This document shows, piece by piece, positions 1 to 5,414 of a DNA stretch of 14,277 nt (positions are counted from its first letter, which is position 1; every line of letters begins with the position of its first letter). Where the stretch lies: NCBI GenBank assembly GCA_023250495.1, contig JAHFAP010000054.1:1-14277 (forward strand). The letters run 5' to 3'. The position numbers were made by a program, and so were the translations under genes. The stretch comes from Deltaproteobacteria bacterium (lineage in GTDB: Bacteria; Desulfobacterota; Binatia; UBA9968). Below the pieces are notes generated by a model. It saw only the letters and a program-made list of their open reading frames with translations. It ran no database searches and was not told the origin of the DNA.

Positions 1-218
1 GGAGTTCCTAAAAAACTTTGGATGTATCCAGTCGCCGCAGTGAGTCCGGTAAGGGAGCTCTCCATGCTGTAGAATTGGAAGCCTTCTGCCAAAAACGCAT
101 GCCCAGCGGTACATGAGGACAGACTCACTTAGAGTTAAATTGGGGAGAAACGTATCGCATGAGGATATATAAAGTCAAACTAAATTGCTTCTCTTGCGCT
201 GAACCCTAAGGTTGTTGA

Positions 219-247
219 TTGACATAAGACAAAATTTCTAATATTTT
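219..247 (+). promoter_or_regulatory. Sigma70-type promoter for the 282-1837 gene set
   Basis: A perfect -35 hexamer TTGACA (219-224) is followed by a 17-base spacer and TATTTT (242-247, 4 of 6 to consensus). The predicted start near 254 leaves a leader of about 28 bases before the ATG at 282. No good Shine-Dalgarno sequence is visible in that leader. The DNA around it is clearly more AT-rich than the genes. Bases 73-218 hold nothing else that I recognise. Confidence 0.6.
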
Positions 248-281
248 TGTGAAATTAGCGCACTGAAAGCGGTTTAGTTTT

Positions 282-467
282 ATGCAGGAGCAGACTGGCT
301 TACAGAATTTCTTGGAGATCGTTACCAAGCCCGACAACATCCCCATCGTCGGGATGCTTCTTCTGGTCCTCTTCTTCACCTGGATCGGCCTGAGGCAGGC
401 CTTTCGCAACGACAAGCTCACCGAAGAAGGAAAAAAAGACGACATCCCGGACGAGATGTGGAAGTAG
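282..467 (+). CDS. Small single-pass membrane protein, 61 aa
   Basis: I do not recognise a named family. The 61-residue product has a polar N-terminus, one hydrophobic segment at about residues 21-36 (IPIVGMLLLVLFFTWIGL) and a charged, Lys/Asp/Glu-rich C-terminal tail ending DEMWK. This is the shape of a small subunit or assembly peptide of a membrane complex. It is the first gene after the promoter at 219-247. Its TAG is separated by one base from the ATG of the TPR gene, so the two are almost surely translated together. With the Fe-S protein two genes downstream it suggests an electron-transfer complex, but that is inference from context. The start is the only ATG placed sensibly behind the promoter. 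Confidence 0.75.
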   Translation: MQEQTGLQNFLEIVTKPDNIPIVGMLLLVLFFTWIGLRQAFRNDKLTEEGKKDDIPDEMWK

Positions 468-468
468 G

Positions 469-1311
469 ATGCTGGGTTCCTGGCCGGCCTTCCTTCTGGG
501 GATCTTGGGGGTGAGTTTTTCTCTCGCTCACGGCGCTGAGGGCACTTTTCTCGGCGAACCGCAATGGGGACTTGGAAGGAAATATCTGGCGGAGGGGAAG
601 AGCCAAGAGGCGAAGGAGGCTCTGGCGGAGCTCTCCAAGAAATATCCCAAAGAACCGGACATCTATCTCTTCCTGGCGGTCGCCTCTCTCAGGCTGCGGG
701 ATGTGCAGGGGTCGGAAATCGCTATCCGTAAGGCGCTGAGTCTCAACCCCGATCACGTGGAGGCGAGAACCCTGCTCGGGTGGATTGAGCTCGAAGTGAA
801 GCGGGATTACGCTGCGGCGGTCGCCGACTATTCCAGGGTCGCCGAGCTAAAGCCGGATTGGCCGGAGGCGCACAATAACCTGGGCGTGGCCTGGAAAAAG
901 CGGGGAGAGATGGAGAAGGCTGTCGCCAGTTTCAATCGGGCGCTGGAGCTGCGCGGGGAATACAGCGAGGCGTGGAGCAATCTCGGCTGGGCCCACGCCG
1001 AGGAAAAAAAGTGGCGCGAGGCCCGCGCGGACTTTGAACAGGCCCTGAAAATCAACCCGAACGACGAGGGCGCGCTCTATGGGATGTCGCAGGCGCTGAG
1101 AGAGCTTCGGGACTACGCCGGCGCCGAGAGGAGCTTGAGTAGCCTTATCTCCCGAGCGCCCAATTTTGTCTACTGGCTGGAATGGGGACGGGTCGAGCTC
1201 GTGCGCTATTATTGGCTGTTGCTTGTGGCCGTGGGGCTGGTCTATCTTCATTCCCGCTATCAAAGAGCAAGGAGAGAACTCCATGGCGGAGCCGACAGGA
1301 AAGAAACGTAA
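469..1311 (+). CDS. TPR-repeat protein, exported and C-terminally anchored
   Basis: The 280-residue protein starts with a hydrophobic signal-like segment (residues 6-20, possible cleavage after AHGA at about 23). About six tetratricopeptide repeats follow, at roughly residues 29-230. The clearest are at about 132-165 (PEAHNNLGVAWKKRGEMEKA) and 166-199 (SEAWSNLGWAHAEEKKWREA), each ending in the usual ALxxxP-type turn. Residues 246-261 (YYWLLLVAVGLVYL) form a second hydrophobic segment, followed by a basic tail. This predicts a periplasmic TPR scaffold held in the inner membrane, a layout used by complex-assembly factors. The start codon lies one base after the preceding stop, and the 3' end overlaps the Fe-S gene by 29 bases in another frame. 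The partner of the TPR surface is unknown. Confidence 0.85.
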   Translation: MLGSWPAFLLGILGVSFSLAHGAEGTFLGEPQWGLGRKYLAEGKSQEAKEALAELSKKYPKEPDIYLFLAVASLRLRDVQGSEIAIRKALSLNPDHVEARTLLGWIELEVKRDYAAAVADYSRVAELKPDWPEAHNNLGVAWKKRGEMEKAVASFNRALELRGEYSEAWSNLGWAHAEEKKWREARADFEQALKINPNDEGALYGMSQALRELRDYAGAERSLSSLISRAPNFVYWLEWGRVELVRYYWLLLVAVGLVYLHSRYQRARRELHGGADRKET

Positions 1312-1837
1312 GGGCACGGCGCTGCTCGCCGTAATGGACGAGAACTGCTCCAGCTGCGCCGGCTCTCCTTTATGCGAGGTCCATTGCCCGGTCGATGGCT
1401 GCATCAACCTGCTCTACGAGGAGCTGCCCCAAGGGGGCTTGAAGCCCTACCGGGTATGGGTGGACAACGACAAGTGCATCGGCTGTCAGATGTGCTACAG
1501 CGACGACCTCACCAAGATCCACCAGCACAAAGAGAGCGGAGAGATCTACTACGAGTACGCCGGCCGTTTCTATGACAGCTCCAAAAAACCGCTGGACCCG
1601 GACAAGGTGCCGAAGAAGTTCCAGCTCCAGCTCATCGGCACCGAGTCAGAGGATCGTCTCGACAAAAAGATCTGCCCGTGGGATGCTATCAAGATGTACG
1701 AATTCGACGAGGGCCTGGAGGTCGCGCAGTACTTCTACGACGCGGAAAAGATCAAAACGGTCAACGGCGTTTACGTCGTGGACTCCGAGGAAAAAGCGCG
1801 GCTGGAGGAAAAGCAGAAAGAGATCTACGGCGGGTAG
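1283..1837 (+). CDS. Two-[4Fe-4S] ferredoxin-like protein, 184 aa
   Basis: The start at 1283 is chosen because AAGGAGAG (1269-1276) lies six bases before this ATG; the open frame continues further upstream but would only read the TPR gene out of frame. Nine cysteines are present: C22, C25, C31, C35 (followed by Pro), C40, C65, C68, C71 and C131 (in ICPWDAI). The natural reading is two ferredoxin-type [4Fe-4S] clusters, one from C22/C25/C31 plus distant C131 and one from C65/C68/C71 plus C35. An insertion of about 60 residues separates C71 from C131, so this is not a minimal ferredoxin. There is no signal peptide, so it should be cytoplasmic. Together with the membrane peptide and TPR protein upstream it looks like an electron-transfer accessory set. 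The redox partner is not visible in this window. Confidence 0.85.
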   Translation: MAEPTGKKRKGTALLAVMDENCSSCAGSPLCEVHCPVDGCINLLYEELPQGGLKPYRVWVDNDKCIGCQMCYSDDLTKIHQHKESGEIYYEYAGRFYDSSKKPLDPDKVPKKFQLQLIGTESEDRLDKKICPWDAIKMYEFDEGLEVAQYFYDAEKIKTVNGVYVVDSEEKARLEEKQKEIYGG

Positions 1838-1847
1838 GATTGTAAGA

Positions 1848-1907
1848 TCGAGAATGGAGGATGGAGGATAGAGGTTCGAAATGACGAGAGCCATCCTCCA
1901 TTCTCGA
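1848..1907. repeat. 17-bp perfect inverted repeat between convergent genes
   Basis: Bases 1848-1864 are the exact reverse complement of 1891-1907, separated by 26 bases. The repeat sits between the Fe-S gene (stop at 1837) and hisG on the other strand (stop at 1918), where a bidirectional terminator would be expected. It lacks a T-run, so a plain intrinsic terminator is not certain. The arms contain an internally repeated purine motif (GGAGGATGGAGGATAGAGG), which points to a degenerate intergenic repeat. Confidence 0.7.
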
Positions 1908-1917
1908 CCCTCGATTC

Positions 1918-2823
1918 TCAAATGACTTTATTCAGCGGATACTCGATGATTCCCACGGCGCCGTTCTGGATCAGCTTGGGAATGAGGTCGCGCACCACGT
2001 CTTCGGAGATGACGCTCTCGACCGAAAACCACTTCACTCCATGCAGAGCGGCCGTCGGATAGAGCGGCGAGACCGTGGGCGCGGTGATGCTGGGGATCAG
2101 CCGGACGATCTTGTCTATGTTAGGCTCGGCTACGTTCATCTTGATGCCGACTTTGTTTTCCGCGGAAAGCGCGCCTTGGAGCAGGAGCCGGATCTGTTCG
2201 ATCTTTTCCCGCTTCCACGAGTTCTCCCATGACTTTTTGTTGGCGATCAGCTGCGGGCTCGACTCGAGCAGCTCAGCGACAATCCTGAGACCGTGGGCGC
2301 GGATCGTGCCGCCGGTCTCGGTCACCTCGACGATCGCGTCCACTAGCCCCTCGGCGGCCTTCGCCTCGGTCGCCCCCCAGGAAAACTCCACCTCCACCGG
2401 AATCTTTCGCTCAGAAAAATAGCGCCGGGTGAAGTTCACCATTTCAGTGGCGATCCTCCTGCCTTTGAGGTCTTCAAGCTTTTTTATCGGCGAGTCCTGC
2501 GGCGCCGCGACCACCCAGCGCACCGGCCGGAAGCTCGCCTTGGCATAGACCAGCTCGGCGACCAGGCGCACGTCCGAACCGTTTTCTTCGATCCAGTCTT
2601 TTCCGGTGATGCCGGCGTCCAGGCTCCCGCTCTCCACGTAGCGCGACATCTCCTGCGCGCGCACGATGCTGCAGCGCAGGCTCTTGTCGTCTACGCTGGG
2701 AAAATAGCTGCGGTCCGTGCCGGCGATCTTCCAGCCGGACTTTTTGAAAAGCTCTACGGTTGCCTGCTGGAGGCTCCCTTTTGGGATTCCCAGTTTCAAC
2801 TCTTTGGCTGATTGTTCCTTCAC
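1918..2823 (-). CDS. hisG: ATP phosphoribosyltransferase, long form (HisG)
   Basis: HisG catalyses the committed step of histidine synthesis, joining ATP and PRPP to give phosphoribosyl-ATP in the cytoplasm. The 301-residue length and a C-terminal regulatory region (about 224-300, beginning VGIKMNV) identify the long, histidine-inhibited form, which works without HisZ. Visible family features are LGIPKGSLQ near the N-terminus, LDAGITGKDWI (68-78), RIATE (123-127) and the PRPP-binding loop EVTETGGTIRAHGL (166-179). The start is GTG at 2823: the family's N-terminal strand begins only about nine residues later and no in-frame ATG is near. It lies 19 bases after the hisI stop, so the two are cotranscribed. 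The other his genes are not in this window. Confidence 0.96.
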   Translation of the reverse strand: MKEQSAKELKLGIPKGSLQQATVELFKKSGWKIAGTDRSYFPSVDDKSLRCSIVRAQEMSRYVESGSLDAGITGKDWIEENGSDVRLVAELVYAKASFRPVRWVVAAPQDSPIKKLEDLKGRRIATEMVNFTRRYFSERKIPVEVEFSWGATEAKAAEGLVDAIVEVTETGGTIRAHGLRIVAELLESSPQLIANKKSWENSWKREKIEQIRLLLQGALSAENKVGIKMNVAEPNIDKIVRLIPSITAPTVSPLYPTAALHGVKWFSVESVISEDVVRDLIPKLIQNGAVGIIEYPLNKVI

Positions 2824-2842
2824 CTCGTCAACCCCATCTCTT

Positions 2843-3223
2843 TCACTTGGTCTTGTAGACTTCCTCTGGATTGAACATTCTTTTGGCCACGGCCAGCCAC
2901 TGTCTCTTCGCCTTCTTGCGGAAAAAACAGCTCCGGTAGCCGAGGTGACAGGCGCCGCCGCCGCGTTGCCTGACCCGGAGTAGAAGCGTGTCGTTGTCGC
3001 AGTCGATGAGAATATCTTTGACCTCTTGATAGTGGCCGGACTCCTCTCCTTTGAGCCAGAGTCCGCGCCGCGACCGGCTGTAGTAGTGGGCCTTGCCGGT
3101 CTTTTGAGTCTTGGTCCAGGCCTCCCGATTCATATAGGCCATCATCAGCACCTCTCGGCTGCGATAGTCCTGAACGATCACCGGCACGAGCCCGTTTCCC
3201 TTGGCGAAATCGATTCTTTGCAT
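2843..3223 (-). CDS. hisI: Phosphoribosyl-AMP cyclohydrolase (HisI)
   Basis: HisI hydrolytically opens the adenine ring of phosphoribosyl-AMP, the third step of histidine synthesis, using zinc. The 126-residue product is the stand-alone cyclohydrolase with no fused HisE domain. Diagnostic motifs are LMMAYMN (26-32), LWLKGEESG (55-63), the acidic cluster DCDND (74-78) and the Zn/Mg signature GGGACHLGYRSCF (88-100). The three zinc-ligand cysteines C75, C92 and C99 are all present, as are Asp74, Asp76 and Asp78. A short linker to hisG downstream indicates a hisI-hisG operon. The ATG at 3223 is the first credible start but has only a weak ribosome site. Confidence 0.97.
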   Translation of the reverse strand: MQRIDFAKGNGLVPVIVQDYRSREVLMMAYMNREAWTKTQKTGKAHYYSRSRRGLWLKGEESGHYQEVKDILIDCDNDTLLLRVRQRGGGACHLGYRSCFFRKKAKRQWLAVAKRMFNPEEVYKTK

Positions 3224-3247
3224 GGCCGAATCCCGCGAATTTTCCTA

Positions 3248-3276
3248 AGTTAAACATACATGAGGCGGGGTTTCAA
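3248..3276 (-). promoter_or_regulatory. Possible promoter for hisI-hisG
   Basis: On the minus strand, TTGAAA (3271-3276) is followed by a 17-base spacer and TTAACT (3248-3253). The -10 is poor (3 of 6), so this is a weak call supported mainly by position 25 bases before the hisI start. The rest of 3277-3370 shows nothing recognisable. Confidence 0.3.
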
Positions 3277-3370
3277 TAAGAAGCGACGGTGGCTGCTATC
3301 GGCAGTTTCTAGGCGCAGGCTGGCTGGTGTTTAGGGGATCGCAGGGACGTAGAGCCCGGTGGCGTGGAGG

Positions 3371-3766
3371 CTAATAGCCGGTCCCGTTGCGCTCGGTCGC
3401 GGAGCCGGTAGGAAGAAGCTGCTTGAGTTCCTTCATCGTGAAAGGCTTGGCCAGATAGGCGTCGAAGCCACTTCGCAGGCATTTCTCCCGGTCACCCGGT
3501 CGGGCCATCGCGGTGGCTGCCAGGATCCAGGCATCACGCGTCCGAGGGTCGCTGCGCAGTCGAGCGACGATCTCGAATCCGTCCATCTCAGGCAAGCAAA
3601 CCTCCATTATAATCAGGTCAGGTCCTCGGCTTAGCGCCACACTCAGGGCCTCTCTGCCGTCTTTTGCCTGGATCGGCGCCGGATATTTGAGAAAGTCGAG
3701 ATAGAGACACAAAAGATCTCTACAGTCAGCATTGGCGTCGGCCAGAAGGATGTTCCTTGCGCGCAT
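3371..3766 (-). CDS. Stand-alone receiver-domain protein with Glu at the phosphoacceptor
   Basis: The 131 residues make a single CheY-like receiver domain with no output domain. The N-terminal strand ends in one acidic residue (ILLAD, D10, then A11 instead of a second Asp). The strand-3 position normally carrying the phosphorylated Asp reads LIIMEVCLPEMDG, so Glu55 replaces Asp; the codon is GAG. The switch Thr85 (ILAATA) and the invariant Lys107 (YLAKPF) are kept. Phosphorylation in the usual way is therefore unlikely. The Glu may mimic the phosphorylated state, or the protein may be a pseudo-receiver used for binding. It starts one base after the stop of the small XRE gene (TAACATG), so the pair is one translational unit. 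No histidine kinase is in the window. Confidence 0.9.
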   Translation of the reverse strand: MRARNILLADANADCRDLLCLYLDFLKYPAPIQAKDGREALSVALSRGPDLIIMEVCLPEMDGFEIVARLRSDPRTRDAWILAATAMARPGDREKCLRSGFDAYLAKPFTMKELKQLLPTGSATERNGTGY

Positions 3767-3767
3767 G

Positions 3768-3974
3768 TTATTTACTTTCTGTTTCGTCCCTATTTGCCGG
3801 GATCCCCAGGAGTTCAGCGATTCGCTTCTCCAGCCGGCGCGACTTCCTTTCTCCTTTCAGGAGTCGGGTAATGGTTGATGGATTGACGCCAAGCCTTTCT
3901 GCCAGGGCTTTCTGGCTGTAGATTCCTCGCTCGAGCATGCGGATCTTGATTTTGAGCCACTGCATTGGTAGCAT
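3768..3974 (-). CDS. Mini XRE-family HTH DNA-binding protein, 68 aa
   Basis: The open frame extends far upstream to 4745, but that part is antisense to two other genes. The credible start is ATG at 3974, or ATG at 3965 three codons later. The product is little more than one helix-turn-helix domain: the segment SQKALAERLGVNPSTITRLL (residues 20-39) is a clear XRE/Cro-type HTH, followed by the basic GERKSRRLEKR and a short helix. Such minimal proteins usually act as dimeric transcription regulators. It is coupled to the pseudo-receiver gene and diverges from another XRE gene at 4059. Neither ATG has a Shine-Dalgarno sequence, and a hairpin (3975-3991) abuts the first one. The pairing suggests a DNA-binding part and a sensing part encoded as two peptides; this is inference. 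Confidence 0.8.
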   Translation of the reverse strand: MLPMQWLKIKIRMLERGIYSQKALAERLGVNPSTITRLLKGERKSRRLEKRIAELLGIPANRDETESK

Positions 3975-3991
3975 GGGCAACAAAATTGCCC
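3975..3991 (-). promoter_or_regulatory. Hairpin abutting the mini-XRE start codon
   Basis: GGGCAA (3975-3980) and TTGCCC (3986-3991) are perfect complements with a five-base loop. On the minus-strand transcript the hairpin ends directly at the ATG at 3974. It could reduce initiation there and favour the ATG at 3965, or act as a DNA operator. No other function is apparent. Confidence 0.4.
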
Positions 3992-4011
3992 TAGCTGCGA
4001 AGTTTCTTTCT

Positions 4012-4049
4012 TGAATATTCTTATTTGAATTAGTTGTCAAGCATATATT
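4012..4049. promoter_or_regulatory. Overlapping divergent promoters and dyads between two XRE genes
   Basis: On the minus strand, TTGACA (4035-4040, perfect -35) is followed by a 17-base spacer and TATTCA (4012-4017), reading towards the mini-XRE/receiver pair. On the plus strand, TATATT (4044-4049, 5 of 6) is a good -10 for the XRE gene at 4059, with only a weak -35 (TTATTT, 4021-4026). The two promoters occupy the same DNA, so polymerase binding should be mutually exclusive. Within it lie a palindrome GAATATTC (4013-4020) and a dyad TTGA-N8-TCAA (4025-4040), plausible operator half-sites for either XRE protein. Confidence 0.45.
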
Positions 4050-4058
4050 CGGTAACGA

Positions 4059-4442
4059 ATGAACAGACAGTTTTCTATCCGTCTCACCGAAGCCATCGAA
4101 GCAATGGGCGTCAACCCAACGCAATTCGCCCGCAAGGCTGGGATCCCGCAGGGCACAATCTCGAAATGCCTGAGCGGCCACGTGCCTACAGCGCGAATCC
4201 TCTTGCGCATTTCGACATTTACAGGCAAGAGCGTGGACTGGTTGCTGACGGGGACAGGGCAGGGGAAGGCCGGCGTGGGATACGTGGCGGAGCGAGCGGC
4301 CCGCTACGGGCGCGCCGGAGGATCGCGGAAAGCGAGCGCGAATGAAGAAGTCCTGGTCGCCAAACTCCTCAAAGTGCTCCGCGGCAGCAGCCGGCGCAAG
4401 CAGCAGATGATCAAAGATCTCCTCGATGTCCTGAGCCGCTGA
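4059..4442 (+). CDS. XRE-family transcriptional regulator, 127 aa
   Basis: The N-terminal 65 residues form a phage-repressor-like HTH domain: LTEAIEAMGVNPTQFARKAG is helix 1-2, and IPQGTISKCLSG (about 29-40) contains the recognition helix. The final helix ends VDWLLTGTGQ, a typical end for this domain class. A basic, glycine-rich linker (about 67-93) leads to a C-terminal Lys/Arg-rich helix (EEVLVAKLLKVLRG onward), probably for dimerisation. There is no LexA/CI-type peptidase domain. The gene diverges from the mini-XRE/receiver pair and shares its promoter region, so cross-regulation is likely. The predicted transcription start is only a few bases before the ATG and no Shine-Dalgarno is visible, suggesting near-leaderless translation. 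Its target genes are not known. Confidence 0.85.
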   Translation: MNRQFSIRLTEAIEAMGVNPTQFARKAGIPQGTISKCLSGHVPTARILLRISTFTGKSVDWLLTGTGQGKAGVGYVAERAARYGRAGGSRKASANEEVLVAKLLKVLRGSSRRKQQMIKDLLDVLSR

Positions 4443-4476
4443 TTTCTTCTCCCCGGCAAAGCCTTCAAATCGCAGA

Positions 4477-4504
4477 TTGACTGTTGGAGAAAACCGGTTA
4501 TAAG
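4477..4504 (+). promoter_or_regulatory. Strong sigma70-type promoter for cutA
   Basis: TTGACT (4477-4482) and TATAAG (4499-4504) each match consensus at 5 of 6 positions with a 16-base spacer. The expected transcription start is about 4511, only some four bases before the cutA ATG at 4515. No Shine-Dalgarno sequence precedes that ATG, so the transcript would be almost leaderless. Confidence 0.65.
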
Positions 4505-4514
4505 ATCTCGATCC

Positions 4515-4844
4515 ATGAGCGAGTTTATCATAGTCTTTGTGACCGTGGCTTCGCCCGATGAGGGGGAGCGCCTTGCCCGCGCGTTGGTTGAAGAGCGACT
4601 TGCCGCGTGCGTGAACCGACTGAGGGCGGTGCAGTCGGTCTATCGTTGGCAGGGTCAGGTGGAGCAGAGCGAGGAGGAGCTTTTGATTATCAAGACCAAG
4701 CGCGACCTCTTCGGCCGGCTCAAGAAAAGAGTGCAGCAGCTCCATAGCTACTCGGTGCCGGAGATCCTCGCGCTGCCGATCCTCGAGGGGAGTGAGAGCT
4801 ACCTCCGTTGGCTGGAGGAGGAGCTTTCGGGCGGCGGCGGATAG
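4515..4844 (+). CDS. cutA: CutA1 divalent-ion tolerance family protein
   Basis: This is a full-length 109-residue CutA1, a cytoplasmic trimeric ferredoxin-fold protein related in shape to PII signalling proteins. It is historically linked to copper tolerance, but its exact function is unsettled. Conserved elements are VTVASPDEGERLARALV, ACVN (31-34), the SVYRWQG core (41-47), EEELLIIKT (53-61), HSYSVPEI (77-84) and the closing SYLRWLEEE. It is driven by the promoter at 4477-4504. A Nudix gene follows after 11 bases, so the two are probably cotranscribed. Confidence 0.95.
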   Translation: MSEFIIVFVTVASPDEGERLARALVEERLAACVNRLRAVQSVYRWQGQVEQSEEELLIIKTKRDLFGRLKKRVQQLHSYSVPEILALPILEGSESYLRWLEEELSGGGG

Positions 4845-4855
4845 ATCATAGCCCT

Positions 4856-5350
4856 ATGCGCACCGTCAGAGAAATATCATCCGGCGGAGTCGTTTACCGC
4901 AGGCGCAAAGGAATTACCGAAGTCGTCCTGATCCGCGTGCGCGGCCGGTGGCGTCTACCCAAAGGCAAAGTTGAAGAGGGAGAAGGGCTTGAAGAGACGG
5001 CGCTCAGGGAGGTCCGCGAGGAGACAGGGTTGGAGGGCAAGGTAGTTGCAAAACTCGGCCACATCACCTATTGGTACACGAACAAGCGTAGAGACGGAGA
5101 GACGATCAGGATCTTCAAGCGGGTCTATTTTTATCTGATCCGCTGTCTCGAGGGGGACGTGGCCGGGCACGACGACGAGGTGGAAGAGGCCTGCTGGTGG
5201 CCGATTACGGAGGCCCGCAAGCAACTCTTCTATCCCACCGAGCGTGACATGGCGCGCAAGGCCGCCGTTCTCTTCGCCGAGGGGAGTTCAAAGAAACCGT
5301 CCTCTCGGGTTCGGCGCGCCAGCAGCGGACAACGATCATCGCAATCATAG
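4856..5350 (+). CDS. Nudix hydrolase (MutT/diadenosine polyphosphatase-like)
   Basis: The Nudix box is complete at residues 37-59: G37, E43, R51-E52, E55-E56 and G58 all fit GX5EX7REUXEEXGU. SSGGVVYRRR at the N-terminus and RWRLPKGKVEEGE before the box resemble the Ap4A-hydrolase/8-oxo-dGTP-type subgroup. The family cleaves nucleoside diphosphates linked to another group; the exact substrate cannot be read from sequence. The ATG at 4856 is chosen over the upstream frame because the family's first strand starts here. The last 25 residues are a low-complexity Ser/Arg tail (SSKKPSSRVRRASSGQRSS) absent from typical members. A real tail or a late frameshift is possible, since another frame stays open in this stretch. 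It is probably cotranscribed with cutA. Confidence 0.92.
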   Translation: MRTVREISSGGVVYRRRKGITEVVLIRVRGRWRLPKGKVEEGEGLEETALREVREETGLEGKVVAKLGHITYWYTNKRRDGETIRIFKRVYFYLIRCLEGDVAGHDDEVEEACWWPITEARKQLFYPTERDMARKAAVLFAEGSSKKPSSRVRRASSGQRSSQS

Positions 5351-5354
5351 CATC

Positions 5355-5414
5355 GTGTTCGAGGAGGCCTTGAAGTTCTTCCGGCCGGTTCAGTGGGAGA
5401 AGGAAACGGCATGA
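5355..5414 (+). other. Possible 19-codon ORF overlapping the lyase start
   Basis: A GTG at 5355 opens a 19-codon frame, VFEEALKFFRPVQWEKETA, whose TGA overlaps the lyase ATG as ATGA. The amino acid composition looks protein-like and the overlap would favour translational coupling. The same frame remains open upstream through the end of the Nudix gene, so it may instead be the eroded end of an earlier gene. No ribosome site for the GTG is evident. Confidence 0.2.

Noticed and set aside
1..72. Open frame entering from the left edge and ending at TAG 70-72 (possible C-terminus ending VSPVRELSML)
   Set aside because: Twenty-three open codons are easily found by chance, no family is recognisable, and the upstream sequence is missing. 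It could be a gene end, but I cannot support it.
1166..1282. N-terminal extension of the Fe-S protein inside the TPR gene
   Set aside because: A proper ribosome site precedes the ATG at 1283, and the extra residues are only an out-of-frame reading of the TPR anchor region.
3975..4745. Long minus-strand frame extending the mini-XRE gene upstream to 325 codons
   Set aside because: It is antisense to the XRE gene at 4059 and to cutA, both with clear family matches, and its translation shows no domain before the HTH.
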